Below are positions 19,501 to 31,423 of a stretch of DNA of 64,000 bases, one piece after another. A program made the translations under genes and the position numbers. The DNA lies in assembly GCA_025766275.1 (NCBI GenBank), contig JAFKAC010000001.1:1364001-1428000 (forward strand), written 5' to 3'. The notes beneath the pieces were generated by a model. That model was given only the letters and a program-made list of their open reading frames with translations. It did no database searches and was not told the DNA's origin. Each line of letters starts with the position of its first letter. The first letter of the stretch is position 1. Origin of the DNA: Lactarius indigo. Lineage: Eukaryota > Basidiomycota > Agaricomycetes > Russulales > Russulaceae.

Positions 19501-22225
19501 ACTGAGGAACTGTGGAGACCTAAAAGGGCTAATAATCCCCGGGACTGAAGAAAAGCTAATCGTGAGTCTCTTCGTGGACGACACGCTCCTCTACCTTAGC
19601 AAAGAAGATCGTTTCGACCTGGTCGAACCCATCCTAACCTCCTGGTGTGAAGCCTCAGGAGCGAAGTTCAACGTGGAAAAAACGGAAATCATACCAATCG
19701 GCAGCAAGACCCATAGGCTAGAAGTGATCAACTCGAGAAAAATAAACCCGATGGATGAGAGCGACCTAGACGAACACGTCCACATCGCGAAAGACAGTGA
19801 AGCTGTACGCTCCCTAGGTGCATGGGTGGGCAACCATGCTGTGGACCTAACACCCTGGGAAGTAGCCCTCGACAAGTCGCGGAAAAAACTCGAAATATGG
19901 GGGAGGACGCACCCGACAATGTACGGAAAAAGGCTAATTGTCCAGGCGGTGGTCGGCGGACACACCCAGTTCCTTGCAATGGCACAAGGGATGCCACCCC
20001 ACATCGAAGACGCCCTGACCGCCATGATCCGAGATTTCATCTGGGAAGGAGGCGTATCCCCAAGGATCACCCAAGAATTCCTCCAAAAACCGCTGGAAGA
20101 AGGAGGCCTAAACCTCCTCGACATCAGAGCGAGAAACGACACAATTGAGATTATGTGGCTAAAAGTGTACCTAAACCTATCGCCGTCTCGACCGTTGTGG
20201 GCGATCGTCACAGACATCCTGATCAATGCAGCCGCCCCCCCAGGCACATCCGCGGTCGCAAGAACGAACACATTCCTACAAACTTGGGAACCCCCCACCC
20301 AGGGACCCCGAGCGGCTACCCTGGGCGAAGACATAATACGGATGCTCAAGACAGCCAAAAAATACAAGACGAACCTAGCTGCAATAAGGCTTTCCCCCGG
20401 ACTACGGGCAAAACTCCCAGCATGGTACCACCCAGGAACAGCACCGCGCCCAATGACAAACGTGGCCTCCAAGTGCCTGCTAACACGCCATATGGTAAAG
20501 ACGATAGCGGACCTAATTAAACTCGCGAGGAAGATAAGACAAAGGAATCGGACACCAACCCACACACCATCCCAAGCATGCGTCTGCGTTAATTGCGCAC
20601 GAGACAGACTGCTAGGATGTAGAAACCCCCATGCATGCGCGTCCGAAGCTATGGCAAGAATCAACGACATAACCCCGAAATACAACCCGTACGCACACGA
20701 ACAACACGACGACCTCTCCCTCACGCCCAACAGGAAGGGAAAGAATAGAAAAGCCAGAGACACGAAAGGAGAGATCCTTTTCGACCCCACCATCACCTGC
20801 AAAGAAGGGATCGAGGAATGCTTTAGAATATTCACAGACCCAGAAAGACTTACGATGACCCCAGCCTGCTGCCAGCCCGCCAGGGGCAGGAACCTCAACC
20901 ACCTAAAGATCGAAGCCTACACCGACGGTTCGTGCGCGAACAACGGTAGGCTCGACGCGAGATGCGGAAGCAGAGTGTGGATTGACGGCGACCACCCGCT
21001 CAACAGCGCCCTAAGAGTCCCAGGCCCCAGCCAATCAAACCAAGTCGGAGAACTAGCAGCGGTCATCGCAGCGGTAAAGGCACTGCCGAACTACTGCCAC
21101 CTGACCATAGTAACAGACTCCAGATACGTGATCGAGGGACTCACAGAACACCTCGGGGACTGGGAAGACAAGGGGTGGATAGGAATAAAAAACGCGGCCA
21201 TGTTTAAACGAGTGGCCTACCTCCTGAAGAGCAGGACGGCCCCGACCTCTTTCCAATGGGTTAAAGGCCACCGAGGAAACCTAGGAAACGAAGAGAGCGA
21301 TAAGCTAGCAAAGGAAGGGGCAGACAAAGACCAGGAAGACGTACTTCCCCTGGACATACCGATAGAATTCGACCTACAAGGGGCCAAACTCGCAACGCTG
21401 ACGCAAGCAACCGCGTACAAAGGCATCAGGGAGAGGCGGACGGCCCCGCTCCGCCCCTCCACAAATCACAACCTCGACACGGCGAGAGAGGCAATAAGAA
21501 TCTATACAGGGGACTGTGAGACAAACGAAACACTATGGAGGAGTATTAGGAGACGCACCATTCGGGTAAGAGTCCAGCAATTCCTCTTCAAGGCGATGCA
21601 CGCCACCCCCATGGTCGGTGAAGTATGGTTCCGCATCCCTAACTACGAGCATAGGGGAACATGCGCCACGTGCGGAACGACGGAAACGATGGACCACATT
21701 CTCCTGGCCTGCAGCGAAAACCCCGTAAGAATCGCATGGGACCTAGCCAAGGAACTATGGCCCCACGAGGACATACTGTGGCCGGAACTAAGCCTAGGCG
21801 CCATCCTAGGATGCGGATGCCTATCCCCGAAGAACGTCACCCTAGTGGACGAAGGAGACAGACGAAGAGGGACAAACCTGAAAAAGAAAGCCGCAACACG
21901 TCTCCTCCAAATCACCCTCTCTGAGACGGCGCACCTAATATGGGTGCTATGATGTGAAAGAGTGATACAAGGAACCCATCACTCACCGAATCAAGTCAAA
22001 GCAAGATGGCTCAAAGCCATCAACAGAAGACTCACTGACGATAAAATAACAGCCACGAAAATAAAAAGAAGCGTCCCCTTTACCCAGCTCGTGGAGGCGA
22101 CCTGGGAAAAAGCCCTGAAAAAGTCCTCCAGTCTACCGGATCGGTGGATCCACAACCGTGAGGTTTTAGTGGGTAGGAATGCACGCCAGCCCCAGGCCGC
22201 CGACGGCGACAACAACGTGCTTTGA
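16578..22225 (+). pseudogene. LINE ORF2 (endonuclease, reverse transcriptase, RNase H), disrupted
   Basis: ATG 16578 opens the endonuclease (ASLNMNG, LQETHL). A solo LTR interrupts it at 16937-17515. Ignoring the LTR and one CTGAC copy, the same frame continues at 17521 through GDFNLTE, a RIDRIY motif and TDHWMVS (endonuclease), the RT motif FVDD at 19571-19582, and an RNase H (YTDGS, GELAA, TDSRYV, KGHRG; about 20910-21330). A CCHC of the form C-x2-C-x7-H-x4-C follows near 21660. In-frame TGA codons occur at 17753-17755 and 21950-21952. Both sit where CGA (Arg) would keep the family motif, so both look like C-to-T changes at CpG. Apart from these lesions the frame would be 1687 residues. Confidence 0.9.
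16937..17515. mobile_element. Solo LTR, 579 bp, inside LINE ORF2
   Basis: It begins TGTTATGATCC and ends GGCGTAACA (TG...CA with short inverted ends). It is flanked by a CTGAC duplication at 16932-16936 and 17516-17520. A TATATAAG box lies near 17128. No second LTR or internal coding region is present, so it is the product of LTR-LTR recombination of an element unrelated to the two LTR families above. Confidence 0.9.
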
Positions 22226-22403
22226 GTCCCACACTACCCCTACACCAGGGGTGTACCTTAATCTGTATTTCCTCACTCTGGGCTGTGGCCCGGCTTTCGC
22301 GAGTCAGGCAGGGCTGATACCTACAATCTCCTGCTGTCTGACACCTATTTACGGAAACTACCTACTATAGATAGTATGTGCTTTCCGAATTTAGAACGCT
22401 TTC

Positions 22404-22444
<41 letters not shown>
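22226..22444 (+). other. LINE 3' untranslated region and A tail
   Basis: About 180 bp of non-coding sequence is followed by an uninterrupted run of 40 A (22405-22444), and then by the target duplication. Confidence 0.85.
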
Positions 22445-22445
<1 letters not shown>

Positions 22446-22460
22446 CAATTAGCCCTCGTC

Positions 22461-23102
22461 TTAGCCCTCATCTGCCAATCACACTTCCATGCTAGTCGGC
22501 CTTGCGTGCCATGATCATTACGCCCACGCTCGCTCTTCAATCACAGCTCGATCTACCATACACTTTCTTAATCACTACTGTATTCTAGAATCATTGACGC
22601 AATATTGGCGGTTTTGCTCTGTACTATTCTTCTTCGTGTGCTTGATGGCACTTATTTGACGTTACCTGAGTCAGCCATAACACACGTGATGCCGTATATG
22701 GCACAATTCAACGTCCTCCATGTGCCAGTGTGCACACGTTTCGAAAACGTTGCTCATTGAAACGCCAACGCCACCTCTACATTAGAGAACCACTCTGACT
22801 TCTTGTGAAAGGAGGTCTGCTCGACTCTGCCGTATTGTTTTGCGGGGGATGGGGGCACTGTGAAGTTCAATGCGAGCGCTTATCCTCACGGAAAAGCTTC
22901 CAATCACTACAGTACCGGAGTTCACTGATTGACAGGTTGATACGTTGATGGACGATACAGCTCCGGATGCAGACGAATTATACCTAATCCGTTGATGGCT
23001 GGAGGTGTAGGTGATAGCCTTCGTGCTATAAATTGCCTTCGACGTGTGGTCGAGTGGTCCTCCCTCCGCAGTAGCTCTCGTCATATCCATTGACCATCAG
23101 AG
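22461..23102 (+). promoter_or_regulatory. Proximal promoter of DUF6535 gene 1
   Basis: The right part of the unit 1 spacer has the arrangement shared by the paralogues. A near-palindromic box ACGTTTCGAAAACGTTG lies at 22736-22752. A conserved 'ctccggatgcagac' block lies near 22961-22974, and TATAAAT at 23027-23033, 76 bp before the ATG. The retroelement cluster now separates this promoter from more distal spacer DNA by about 22 kb. Confidence 0.6.
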
Positions 23103-25347
23103 ATGGCCTCACCCAGCGCTCATGTGAAAATCGATGTTCAAACTCACCCTGATACTGAGCCTCGGCCTGAAACTCCTCCAGGCGTTCAGCCGACTCATCC
23201 CGCAGATCTCAAGACTGAAGATACTACCAACCACCCCGGGGATTCTCCCACACAGCAACCTGCGGACAAGGATTACCGTGACAAACCTGGAGACAAAGAC
23301 GCTCAGCGAGGTAAGCTGGTTGCTGTTTCACAAGCTGTATTCTCATCCGCGATCTGCGTACTCGTGCGTACTAGCTGAGAACTACGAGAACTACGGCGAC
23401 TCCTCTGGAAGGTTGTGGATGATGTACCTCAATGAGGCTGAGAAAGAGGATAAAGAAATAACCGAGAATTGGAAGGTGGATACAGAGGGAATCCTCGTGT
23501 TTGTGAGTACTCATCGAGTCCCTCTTCTGCGCTTACACCATCTAATATACAATTTAAAGACTGGTCTGTTCTCGGCCACCGTTGCGTCCTTCATTATAGA
23601 AAGCTACAAGCAGCTATCTCCCGACTCTGGTGGTACGACCAATGCGCTCCTTACTCAAATATCTCAACAACTTGCCAACACTTCCAACGGAATACCTCTC
23701 GCAAGCGTGGCGGCGCAGAGTGGCCAGCCATTTAGGCCAACAGCTTCCGCCGTCAGGGTCAACGTGATGTGGTTCCTCAGTTTGGTCCTCAGCTTGACTT
23801 GCGCGCTCTCAGCAACATTGATGCAACAATGGGCTCGACGATATCTGCAACTCGCACAGCATCGCGGTGCACCTCACAAGCGCGCTCGTATGCGGGCGTA
23901 TATATTCTATGGCATAAAAGGATTCAAAATGACCCGAGCCATCGAGGCAATGCCTGCGCTCTTACACCTATCGGTCTTCCTCTTCTTCGCCGGTCTCGTC
24001 GACTTTCTTATCCCGATCAACACGACCGTCGCATACTTCACTCTCGGCTGGATCGCTCTGTTCGCTCTTGCGTACGCGATTCTGACCATCTTACCCAACC
24101 TACGCCTCAATTGCCCATATCGCACGCCACTTTCCGGAATCACATGGCGTTTATCCCAGTTTTCCGTGCTGGGAACCTTCCTGGCCATCCTTGGTATTGA
24201 GGGATCATTTCACGGACTTTTGTTGTCCCTATGGCAATGGGTTCGTGGGCAGGTGACGGAGACTTCTGGTCCCACCAAGTGGAGGACGACACTCGAGGAG
24301 CAACTCTCTATGCGTCGTAAATGGCTCAAGGACGGTTTGCGGAAAAGTGTTGAACTCAGTGCTACCGACGCCCCACCAGCTGTGGACAAAGAGGCACTTG
24401 AATGGACACTTGAAGCTCTCGATGAAGACAAGGAGATTGAAGACTTTGCCGAACGCGTACCAGGATTCTTCGACTCCAAAGCCGTCCCGGATCCGACCTC
24501 GGCAATCCTCCCCCTAATGACTAACCAGTCCGACTCAACGACCGTGACCGAACCCATCCTTGGATCCCGTCTCCGCGATCTCCTCAAGACGTGTATACCA
24601 GGCACCTCGCCCCTCACCGAAGAGAAGCGCAAGAACCGTCTGCGGGTGTGTCTAAAGTGCCTATGGTCTTGCGGAAGGGCGTACAATCAGCTAGAGAAAT
24701 CTCAACCATTATCCTCCTACGTCCGCATCGTTTTCGCCGATCCCGAGACGACCCATCGAGTTCAAACAGAAGATGACCTTGCTGCGCGCGTCATAGGACG
24801 TTGCTTTGGGGTGTTGGTCGCAAAGAAGCTCTCAGCCGATATCAACTGGAATAACACCCAGGGTGTTCGAGTCAAAGAGGGGGAACTTGCGTGCCTATCG
24901 GCAATTCTTGGTATCGACAGCCGCGAGGTGATGTTGTTGCTTGGCCAACCTGGCGCTATCGAACTCGCGGGCATTGTTTCCCTCATATCGGCCGACTCAT
25001 TGGTTGGAGACACGATGCCGCCGGATGTCTTGGAAGTGTTCAAAGAGACGCTCAGCGTCCTCTCTGAGCCTCTTCTGAGTCCTCTCGCTAAGGGTCAAGC
25101 CAACCTGCCGCGACCTCAGGTCGAACATTTCCGCAAGATATATTCCGAGGCTCCCGACTGGCTCAAAGACGAGCTGAAGCAGATATCGGACAGGGTGCCG
25201 ACGATGGTCGTAACGTTTCCCGAACCACAACCCTCACAGGAGTCATGGACTAATATTTCTCATGTCTCGCAGCAGTTGCGCGAGAACCCTGGGCGGACTG
25301 AAGGAGCACCAGACAGCGGTATTGGCGATGGCTTAGTTTGGATGTAA
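23103..25347 (+). CDS. DUF6535 membrane protein, array copy 1 (intact)
   Basis: There are three exons: 23103-23310, 23375-23502 and 23560-25347, with 64- and 57-bp GT-AG introns (phases 1 and 0). The product is 707 residues. A polar, Pro-rich N-terminus leads into the family signature: the ENYGDSSG region, 'EGILVF', 'TGLFSATVASF', then a WFLSLVLSLTCALSATLMQQ segment. Hydrophobic segments lie at about 113-131, 181-200, 245-264, 268-290 and 313-337. The C-terminal half (about 340-707) is soluble and charged. I recognise the family as DUF6535, common in Agaricomycetes and without known function. A short internal duplication gives ENYENY, shared only with copy 3. All splice sites are canonical and no lesion is seen. 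Confidence 0.88.
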
Positions 25348-25692
25348 GTTTCCTCCGGGCCATCATGTTCCACGAGCGGCTACACTACAGCTTGAGCGTC
25401 ATTCCTTGTAATTTACCATACATGTTATCGAGGTTGATACGTTGATAGGCCATTTCACTTCGTCTATCCCACTTCCATACCCGTTGTAATGCTGTGGGTA
25501 GACGTATGGTTTGTTGCATCAGATAATTCATCAAGAGTTGGCCCACGGTCGCGTAGGTAGACGGTGGACAATACGATTCCACCATAATATAACAGACCAA
25601 CGTGAAGGAAGCGCAGAAAGCGCTTGTATTCCAGTCACAGATGTTCATACAAACACTTGGAAACAAAAAGAAAACTCCGCGAATCATAATTA
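25348..25692. repeat. Downstream block of unit 1
   Basis: This 3' flanking DNA recurs behind other copies. The stretch around 25515-25600, with 'ttggcccacg', 'gtcgcgtagg' and 'gacggtggaca', is seen again near 40975, 47150 and 61335. No gene is present. Confidence 0.65.
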
Positions 25693-26130
25693 TTACTGCA
25701 TCGTGCCTTTTCCTTCAGCTCCCGGATTAAAACCGACGAGAATCGTGACAAGCTCGTATACCTGCAGACTGGATCTTCCCCTGGCCTTCGCTCCTGCTCT
25801 CGCACTTCGACGATTTGCTATCCATTTCGTTTGGAGACACCGTACAGACGCCCGACCATCGCTGCTCCAGGGGCCATGGCCCACTGTGCTGCTGCGTACC
25901 ACCCTTTTGGAACGTTGATGCCAAACCCAGTCACGAAACACAACAGCACTGAAAGCGAGCAGGATTGGGAAAGCTTTCCAGGTGGCAGTGCTCCCGTTCT
26001 TGTCCACTACTTCCTGGATCACATTCGCGCTTGTGACCGAGAGGAAGGCAAGCAGGTTATATGTACCATATAGCTTACTCGAAACGAGGCGAGAGACCGC
26101 CTGTGATGTAGAGTAGCGTGGACTTCGAGG
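25693..26130 (-). pseudogene. Atg22-like 3' fragment behind unit 1
   Basis: On the minus strand this matches the last two exons of the Atg22-like gene at 47387-49763: 'NVIQ.VVDKNGST', 'WKAFP.LLAFSAV', then the Lys/Ser-rich tail. Part of exon 14 and intron 13 is deleted, and a shift separates the 'LLAFSAV' part from the tail. A 174-codon open frame through here is a by-product and not a credible gene. The fragment is convergent with DUF6535 copy 1. Confidence 0.75.
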
Positions 26131-26365
26131 CGGACCTATTACAGCTGGTTCCATAACGATTGTCCCGTGGTGACCGTTTTTGGACGTAGGTGAGGTTTGA
26201 ATGGGTAGCTCCGCCACTGAGACGGCACAGCTCTCGCCTTACTTACCACTGTCTAGCAGCTCCGAAGGAGTCGGGTGCTATGATCATCAGCTCAGTTCCC
26301 TAACAACTCCGCACCCTTCTCCATATGAAGTGGCGTCCGACGTTGGACTCAGTCTAGCTGCACAA

Positions 26366-27091
26366 ATGCCCTCTCACTCCCGTAAAGCCCCCACCCTCAA
26401 ACCCCCGAAACCAGCGTTACCGCCCACACCAGAGGCGCTACACACCCTCGTCTCCAAGATACCCACAAAGACACTGCACGCATATGTGCTCACACATCTC
26501 CCCACCGCGCCACCAGCTACGCTCGCAGCCCTCGCATCCTTCTTTGCAACACTCAGGCCGCCGCCGCGCCTTCACTGCGTCCGTTGCCACTCCTGTTACA
26601 TAGAAGTAGAGAACGACAACCGGTCGTGCCAGGTCCCGCACGACGAAGATAGCGGTCACACCGAGTGGGTCAGTTCTATAGGCCGTAACGACAGCGAGTA
26701 CGAGACGCGTTTCAGCTGCTGCGGCAAGATCGTTGACGGCGAAGGCGACATGGGCCCACCCGACGGCTGGTGCTACGAGGGAATGCACACGGTAAGCCCC
26801 ATCACGAACCTCCTTCCTGCTACGTGATGCTGACTTGACTCGCCACAGATGGATGTGAAGCGTGCGCACTTCCGTGCAGACTCGACGTCCAGCGACGACA
26901 TGCTCGACTCCTGCTCCGAAGTCGATTGTCGGCTTCCGGATCCGCGCCCTCGCGTGGACTCAAGCACAGGCAACGTGCGCGTCAAGTGCGCACGCGCGCC
27001 ACTGAACCTGCCAGTGGCGCCGACAGTGACGATGACGACGACGACAGCAATGCGAAGTGCACAGAGGATAGCGGCATCGTGGAGATCGTAA
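26366..27091 (+). CDS. Cysteine-rich putative zinc-binding protein
   Basis: Exons 26366-26791 and 26849-27091 are joined across a 57-bp intron with a CTGAC branch-like site, giving 222 residues. The frame also extends up to ATG 26201, which would add 55 residues. I prefer 26366 because the sequence from MPSHSRK on is coherent. A Pro/Ala-rich N-terminus precedes a Cys/His cluster: HCVRCHSC, a later SCCG, then CYEGMH and DSC across the splice. This resembles a treble-clef-like zinc site seen in fungal proteins of unknown role. After about 26950 the better C-terminal coding signal (Asp run, then Lys/Arg-rich) is in another frame to 27237, so a third intron or a frameshift is likely and the C-terminus is uncertain. 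Confidence 0.6.
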
Positions 27092-27849
27092 ACAGTGTTG
27101 GCGCAATAGGGCAGAAAGCCAAGGGCCCGCGCAGGACCAAGGCTGTTGCAAGAAAGGTCACCGCGTGGACGCTCGCTCGGGCCCACGTGAGCAATCAGAC
27201 ACCTCGCGGCGCAAGCAACGCGGAGAGCAGCAGGTAGGCAACGTCAGCGCTCATGCTGAGGGAAGGGTACGCAAGCGGCGAAAGCTCGCCGGTGCTGCGT
27301 GAAGTATTGTTCGAACCTAGCTCACTATATGCCTGATCTAGAGTTAAGACCCCCCAAAGCTTAGACACTCCATTCCTTGCACAGTTATTCTTCAATCACA
27401 CCAAAATTAGATGTGCGCTATCTAGTACCACGTTCTCCAGCTGTTTTTGAAATAAATTTTGTTCTGTCGCAAAATATGAGAATTGGGTGGCTTGTTACCC
27501 TTGTCAACCGCGAGGCTAAAGCGCTAAAGGCTGAGCACCTTCCAAAAGCGGACCAGAAATTGGCGTCAAATTCGCCCTTGCCATGCCTTGATACGGTGCT
27601 TGGATACTTACCTTAGTGTCGTTGCCGCTTCAAGCTTCATCCCCGTAATCATGCAGTCACCTTCTTCCGCAAGGTCCTGTAGAAAATGGAATGACTAAGC
27701 GATCTGACAGCTGACAAATGCAAGGTCACACGTATCAACATTTCTTTTTGCGTGTCGATTTTTGCTCTGGGTACATCGCTAATAGTGCTCGTTCGCTTGA
27801 AGTGGTGCCTCACAACATCAAGCAAGGTTACAGTCGACGAGGTCGACGC
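27092..27849. other. Intergenic region
   Basis: Up to about 27300 this may hold the Asp-rich then basic C-terminal end of the preceding gene. The rest is AT-richer DNA in which I see no gene, repeat or clear signal. Confidence 0.5.
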
Positions 27850-29378
27850 CTAGTGAGTACAGGCATTACCATTCCCGCCATGGTTGGAAGAAAAACTCAG
27901 CACGTTGCAAGACGGGACTGACTCTTTCCGTTGGGGATGTTTCTCTCCGAGCGCGGACACCTCGACACCAAATTTCCGCATTCGGTGTGTGCACATGCCA
28001 GTGATCGAGTCGTCTCTGACTTTTACGTATGGGTACGGCACCATATGGAGGCGTCGTGTGCAAAGTTCACGTGGAGGTGCGTATGTATGATAATTGCATC
28101 GAAGGCACGAGGTGGTGGGGTGAAGAAGTTGATGATGTTGCTGCAGATAATGATGTCTGTATGCAGCTGGGTGGTTCCTAAAATGCGACACATGAGTACG
28201 CACGGTGGTATTTTACCAAGAGGCCCAGAGGAAGAGTAGACCACTCTTACTAAACGAGCCACGAGCCTTGCACGAGCAGCAAGACACCAATCTTGTGCCA
28301 GCGATGCCGGCACCACGCTGAAGCCGAGCCGATCGATCATACAGCGCTATGGAACCAGATGTTAGTCCAGAAGCCACCTTCGCATCGATAGCGACAAAAG
28401 GTAAGGTACTGTAATAGAGGCACGCGATGTTCCGTCGCGTTCGAAAGCACTGTGATCCGAAGAATCAGCTACTTATACTTGTCAGGCAAAAGTGTTATGG
28501 ACGACTGATGAAATATATTTATGGATTTGAATGAGCGCGGGGGTAAAAAGCCAGGATGAGCGTCCTAGATGAAGACGCGCGCCCCTATCAATCGTTGTTT
28601 GCATACTATTTACAACATATTCGTAATCAATCCTTATGTGAGATTTCGCCCCGGAATTTACCGCCATTAAACTCAGCCGGCTGATACCGACTGGATCTCA
28701 ACAACGACCGTTCGAGTTCGCCACGATATACAGTAGTATCCGATTCGGAGAGTCGCAGTCACGGTCTGCCCTTGTCTCCCAATCACTGGCACATTAATCA
28801 CACTTCCATGCCAGTCGGACTTGCGTCGTTACGCCCACACTCGCTCCTCAGTACTCAGTCACAGCTCAATTTACCATACGCTGTCCTAATCAGTACCGTA
28901 TTCCGGAATCATTGACGGTTTTGCCCTGTATTCTTCTTCGACTCAAACTATGGAACTTGATGTCACTTATTTGGCATCGCTGACTCGGCCACAATGCTGT
29001 AAATGGCAGTCCTCCGTCTACTTTTACGTGCACGTTTCGAACACGTTGCCCATTGGAATGCCAAATCTACCTCCATATTAGAGAGCCACTCTTATTTCTT
29101 ATACAAGGAGCTCTGCCGATGAATGCCGTATTGTTTTGTGGGCATTTTGACACTCAATGAGAGCGATTCAAGTGTCCTCGCGCAGAAGCTTCCTATCACT
29201 ATCGGTACCAGAGTTCCTTGATTGACAGGTTGATGGATGATACAGCCCCGGATGCAGACGAATGATACCTAATATGCCGACGGCTGGAGGTGCGTTCTTG
29301 CTATAAATTACTCTCGACGTGTGGTTGTGGTGGCGCTCCCTCCGCAGTAGCCTTCGTCACATTCATTGACCCTCAGAA
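27850..29378 (+). repeat. Spacer and promoter of DUF6535 unit 2
   Basis: The block 27880-28450 corresponds to spacer blocks near 1-277, 37480-38050, 43290-43850 and 52700-53230. The promoter part has the box ACGTTTCGAACACGTTG at 29032-29048 and TATAAAT at 29302-29308, 77 bp before the ATG. Short minus-strand frames (for example 27850-28203) recur in several spacers, but no protein is recognised. Confidence 0.6.
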
Positions 29379-31080
29379 ATGGCTTCACCCAGCGCTCATG
29401 TGAAAATCGATGTTCAAATTCACCTTATCACTGAGCTTCGCCCTGAAATTTCTCCCGGCATTCAGCTTACTCGTCCCGCAGGTCACAAGACCGGAGGTAC
29501 TACCAATCACCCTGGGGATTCACCCACACAGAAACAACAACCTACGGATTCGGATAACTGTGGCAAACGAGGTGACAAGAACGCTCAGCGGGGTATGCTA
29601 GTTGCTACTTCACTATCCGTAATCTCATCCACGATCTGCATATTAGGCGAGAACTACGGAGACTCCTCTGGAAGATTACGGGTGATATACCTCAATGAGG
29701 CCGAAAAAGAAGATAAAGAGATATCCGAGAATTGGAACGTGGATACAGAGGGAATCCTCTTGTTTGTGAGTGCTCATCGGGTCCCTCTTCTGCGTTTACA
29801 CCACCTAATATACGAGTCAAAGACTGGTCTGTTCTCGACCACCATTGCGTCTTTCATCATCGAAAGTTACAAGCAGCTATCTCCCGATTCTAGTGGTATG
29901 ACCAATGCGCTCCTTACTCAAATATCTCAACAACTCGCCAACACTTCCAACGGGACACCTCTCGCAAGCGTCGTGGCGCCGAACAGTCAGCCGTTCAAGC
30001 CAACAGCTTCCGCTGTCAGAGTCAACGTATTGTGGTTCCTGAGTTTGGTCCTCAGCTTGACTTGCGCCCTCTCGGCAACATTGATGCAACAATGGGCCCG
30101 ACGATATCTGCAACTCGCGCAGCACCGTGGTGCACCTCACAAGCGTGCTCGTATGCGGGCGTATATCTTCTATGGCACAAAAGGATTCAAAATGACCCGA
30201 ACCATCGAGGCAATGCCCGCACTCCTGCACCTATCGGTCTTCCTCTTCTTCGCCGGTCTCGTCGACTTTCTTATCCCGATCAACACGACCGTCGCATACT
30301 TCACCCTCGGCTGGATCGCTCTGTTTGCTCTTGCGTATGCAATTTTGACGACCTTACCGAATCTGTGCCTCAATTTCCCGCATCACGCACCACTGTCCGG
30401 AATCACATGACATTTATCCTTGTTGGGACTCTTTCTGGCCATCCTTGGTATTGAGGGGCCCATTTCACGGACTTTCATTGTCCCTATGGCATTGGGTTTG
30501 TGGGCAGGTGACGGAGACTTCTGGTCCCGCCAAGTGGAGGACCACACTCGAGGCGCAGGTCAAGATGCGTCGTAAATGGCTTAAGGACGGCCTACGGAAG
30601 TGTCGAGCTTTGTGCTACCGCCGCCCCGTCAACTGTGGACAAAAATGCACTTGAATGGACACTCGAAGCTCTCGATGAAGACAAGGAGATTGAGGACTTT
30701 GCCGGACGCGTACCAGTGTTTTTCGACTCCAAAGCTGTCCCGGATCTGACCTCCGCAATCCTTCCTCTTATGTCCGACCAGCCTGAGTCAACGAATGAAC
30801 CCATCCTCGGATCCCATCTCCGCGATCTCCTCAAGATATGTATCTCAGGTACTTCGCCTCTCACCAAAGAGAATCCGGAATCATCCTCTTCCAAAGACGA
30901 GCTGCGGCAGATATCTGACAGGCTACCACCAAGCCCATCGTACACCCCAGGGGGTATTTTGGCGGCTCTTGAGCTTACACAAGGATCACAGACTACTCAT
31001 TCGAGAGTCTCAATGCTCACGCGAGAACCAGGTGCAGATCGGTAAGATAGCGGTATTGGCGATGACTTAGTTTAGATGTA
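29379..31080 (+). pseudogene. DUF6535 array copy 2, pseudogene
   Basis: Exon 1 (29379-29592), intron 1 (54 bp), exon 2 (29647-29765) and intron 2 (57 bp) are well preserved, and exon 3 begins at 29823. Both introns keep frame, so a read-through frame runs to 30410. There the 'GITW' motif of intact copies becomes GIT-stop (TGG to TGA). Small deletions and shifts follow near 30420-30465 and 30600. A large internal deletion then joins the sequence after 'SPLT' to 'DELRQISDR' (near 30880-30900). No full product is possible, but a truncated protein keeping the membrane segments could in principle be made. Confidence 0.85.
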
Positions 31081-31423
31081 AGTGAGGCGGGTTTTCTTTG
31101 TACAAGTAATTCGGCGTTGAGTCGGAGGATTAAACGCTTAGTAAACAATTGTTGTATTGGTAGACGACAGAGGTTCGCGCCGTTCACCCTTGCATCTGTT
31201 GGACATCGAAAATATACCCGTGACTCGCCCTCCCTAGGGAACGGGTATTTAGTCATCGTGCATCCGAGAATTTGCGGTGCGACGAGTAATCGGCTTCGAC
31301 CCAAGAGAGAACGTAGATAAAAGTAGTAAGAGAAATAAGGACAGGAACCACGGAAACCTAGGTCCTAGACGCACAGAAGACGGATATCATTAACGCAGGG
31401 GTAAAAGCGTGTACGAAGAGAAA
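31081..31423. other. Intergenic, nothing recognised
   Basis: No gene is seen. The Atg22 fragment expected behind a DUF6535 copy is absent here. Confidence 0.5.

Larger units (their letters stand above)
13587..22444 (+). mobile_element. LINE (non-LTR retrotransposon, EN-RT-RNase H type)
   Basis: The 8858-bp insertion is flanked by a perfect 16-bp target duplication, GCAATTAGCCCTCGTC, at 13571-13586 and 22445-22460. It ends in 40 adenines. It carries an ORF1 with a zinc knuckle and an ORF2 with an apurinic endonuclease, reverse transcriptase and RNase H. This is the layout of Tad1-related fungal LINEs, although the clade was not tested. It is full length in structure but defective: a solo LTR and two nonsense codons interrupt ORF2. 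Confidence 0.93.

Noticed and set aside
19591..20898. 435-codon minus-strand frame in the LINE
   Set aside because: Antisense shadow of ORF2, which has full RT and RNase H motifs.
25693..26217. A 174-residue minus-strand gene
   Set aside because: It runs through mutated exon and intron pieces of the Atg22-like gene in changing frames, so it is debris.
27850..28340. Small minus-strand proteins repeated in several spacers ('PYVK.RDD' stretches)
   Set aside because: The similarity follows from duplicated spacer DNA; frames are interrupted differently in each copy and no coding bias could be shown.
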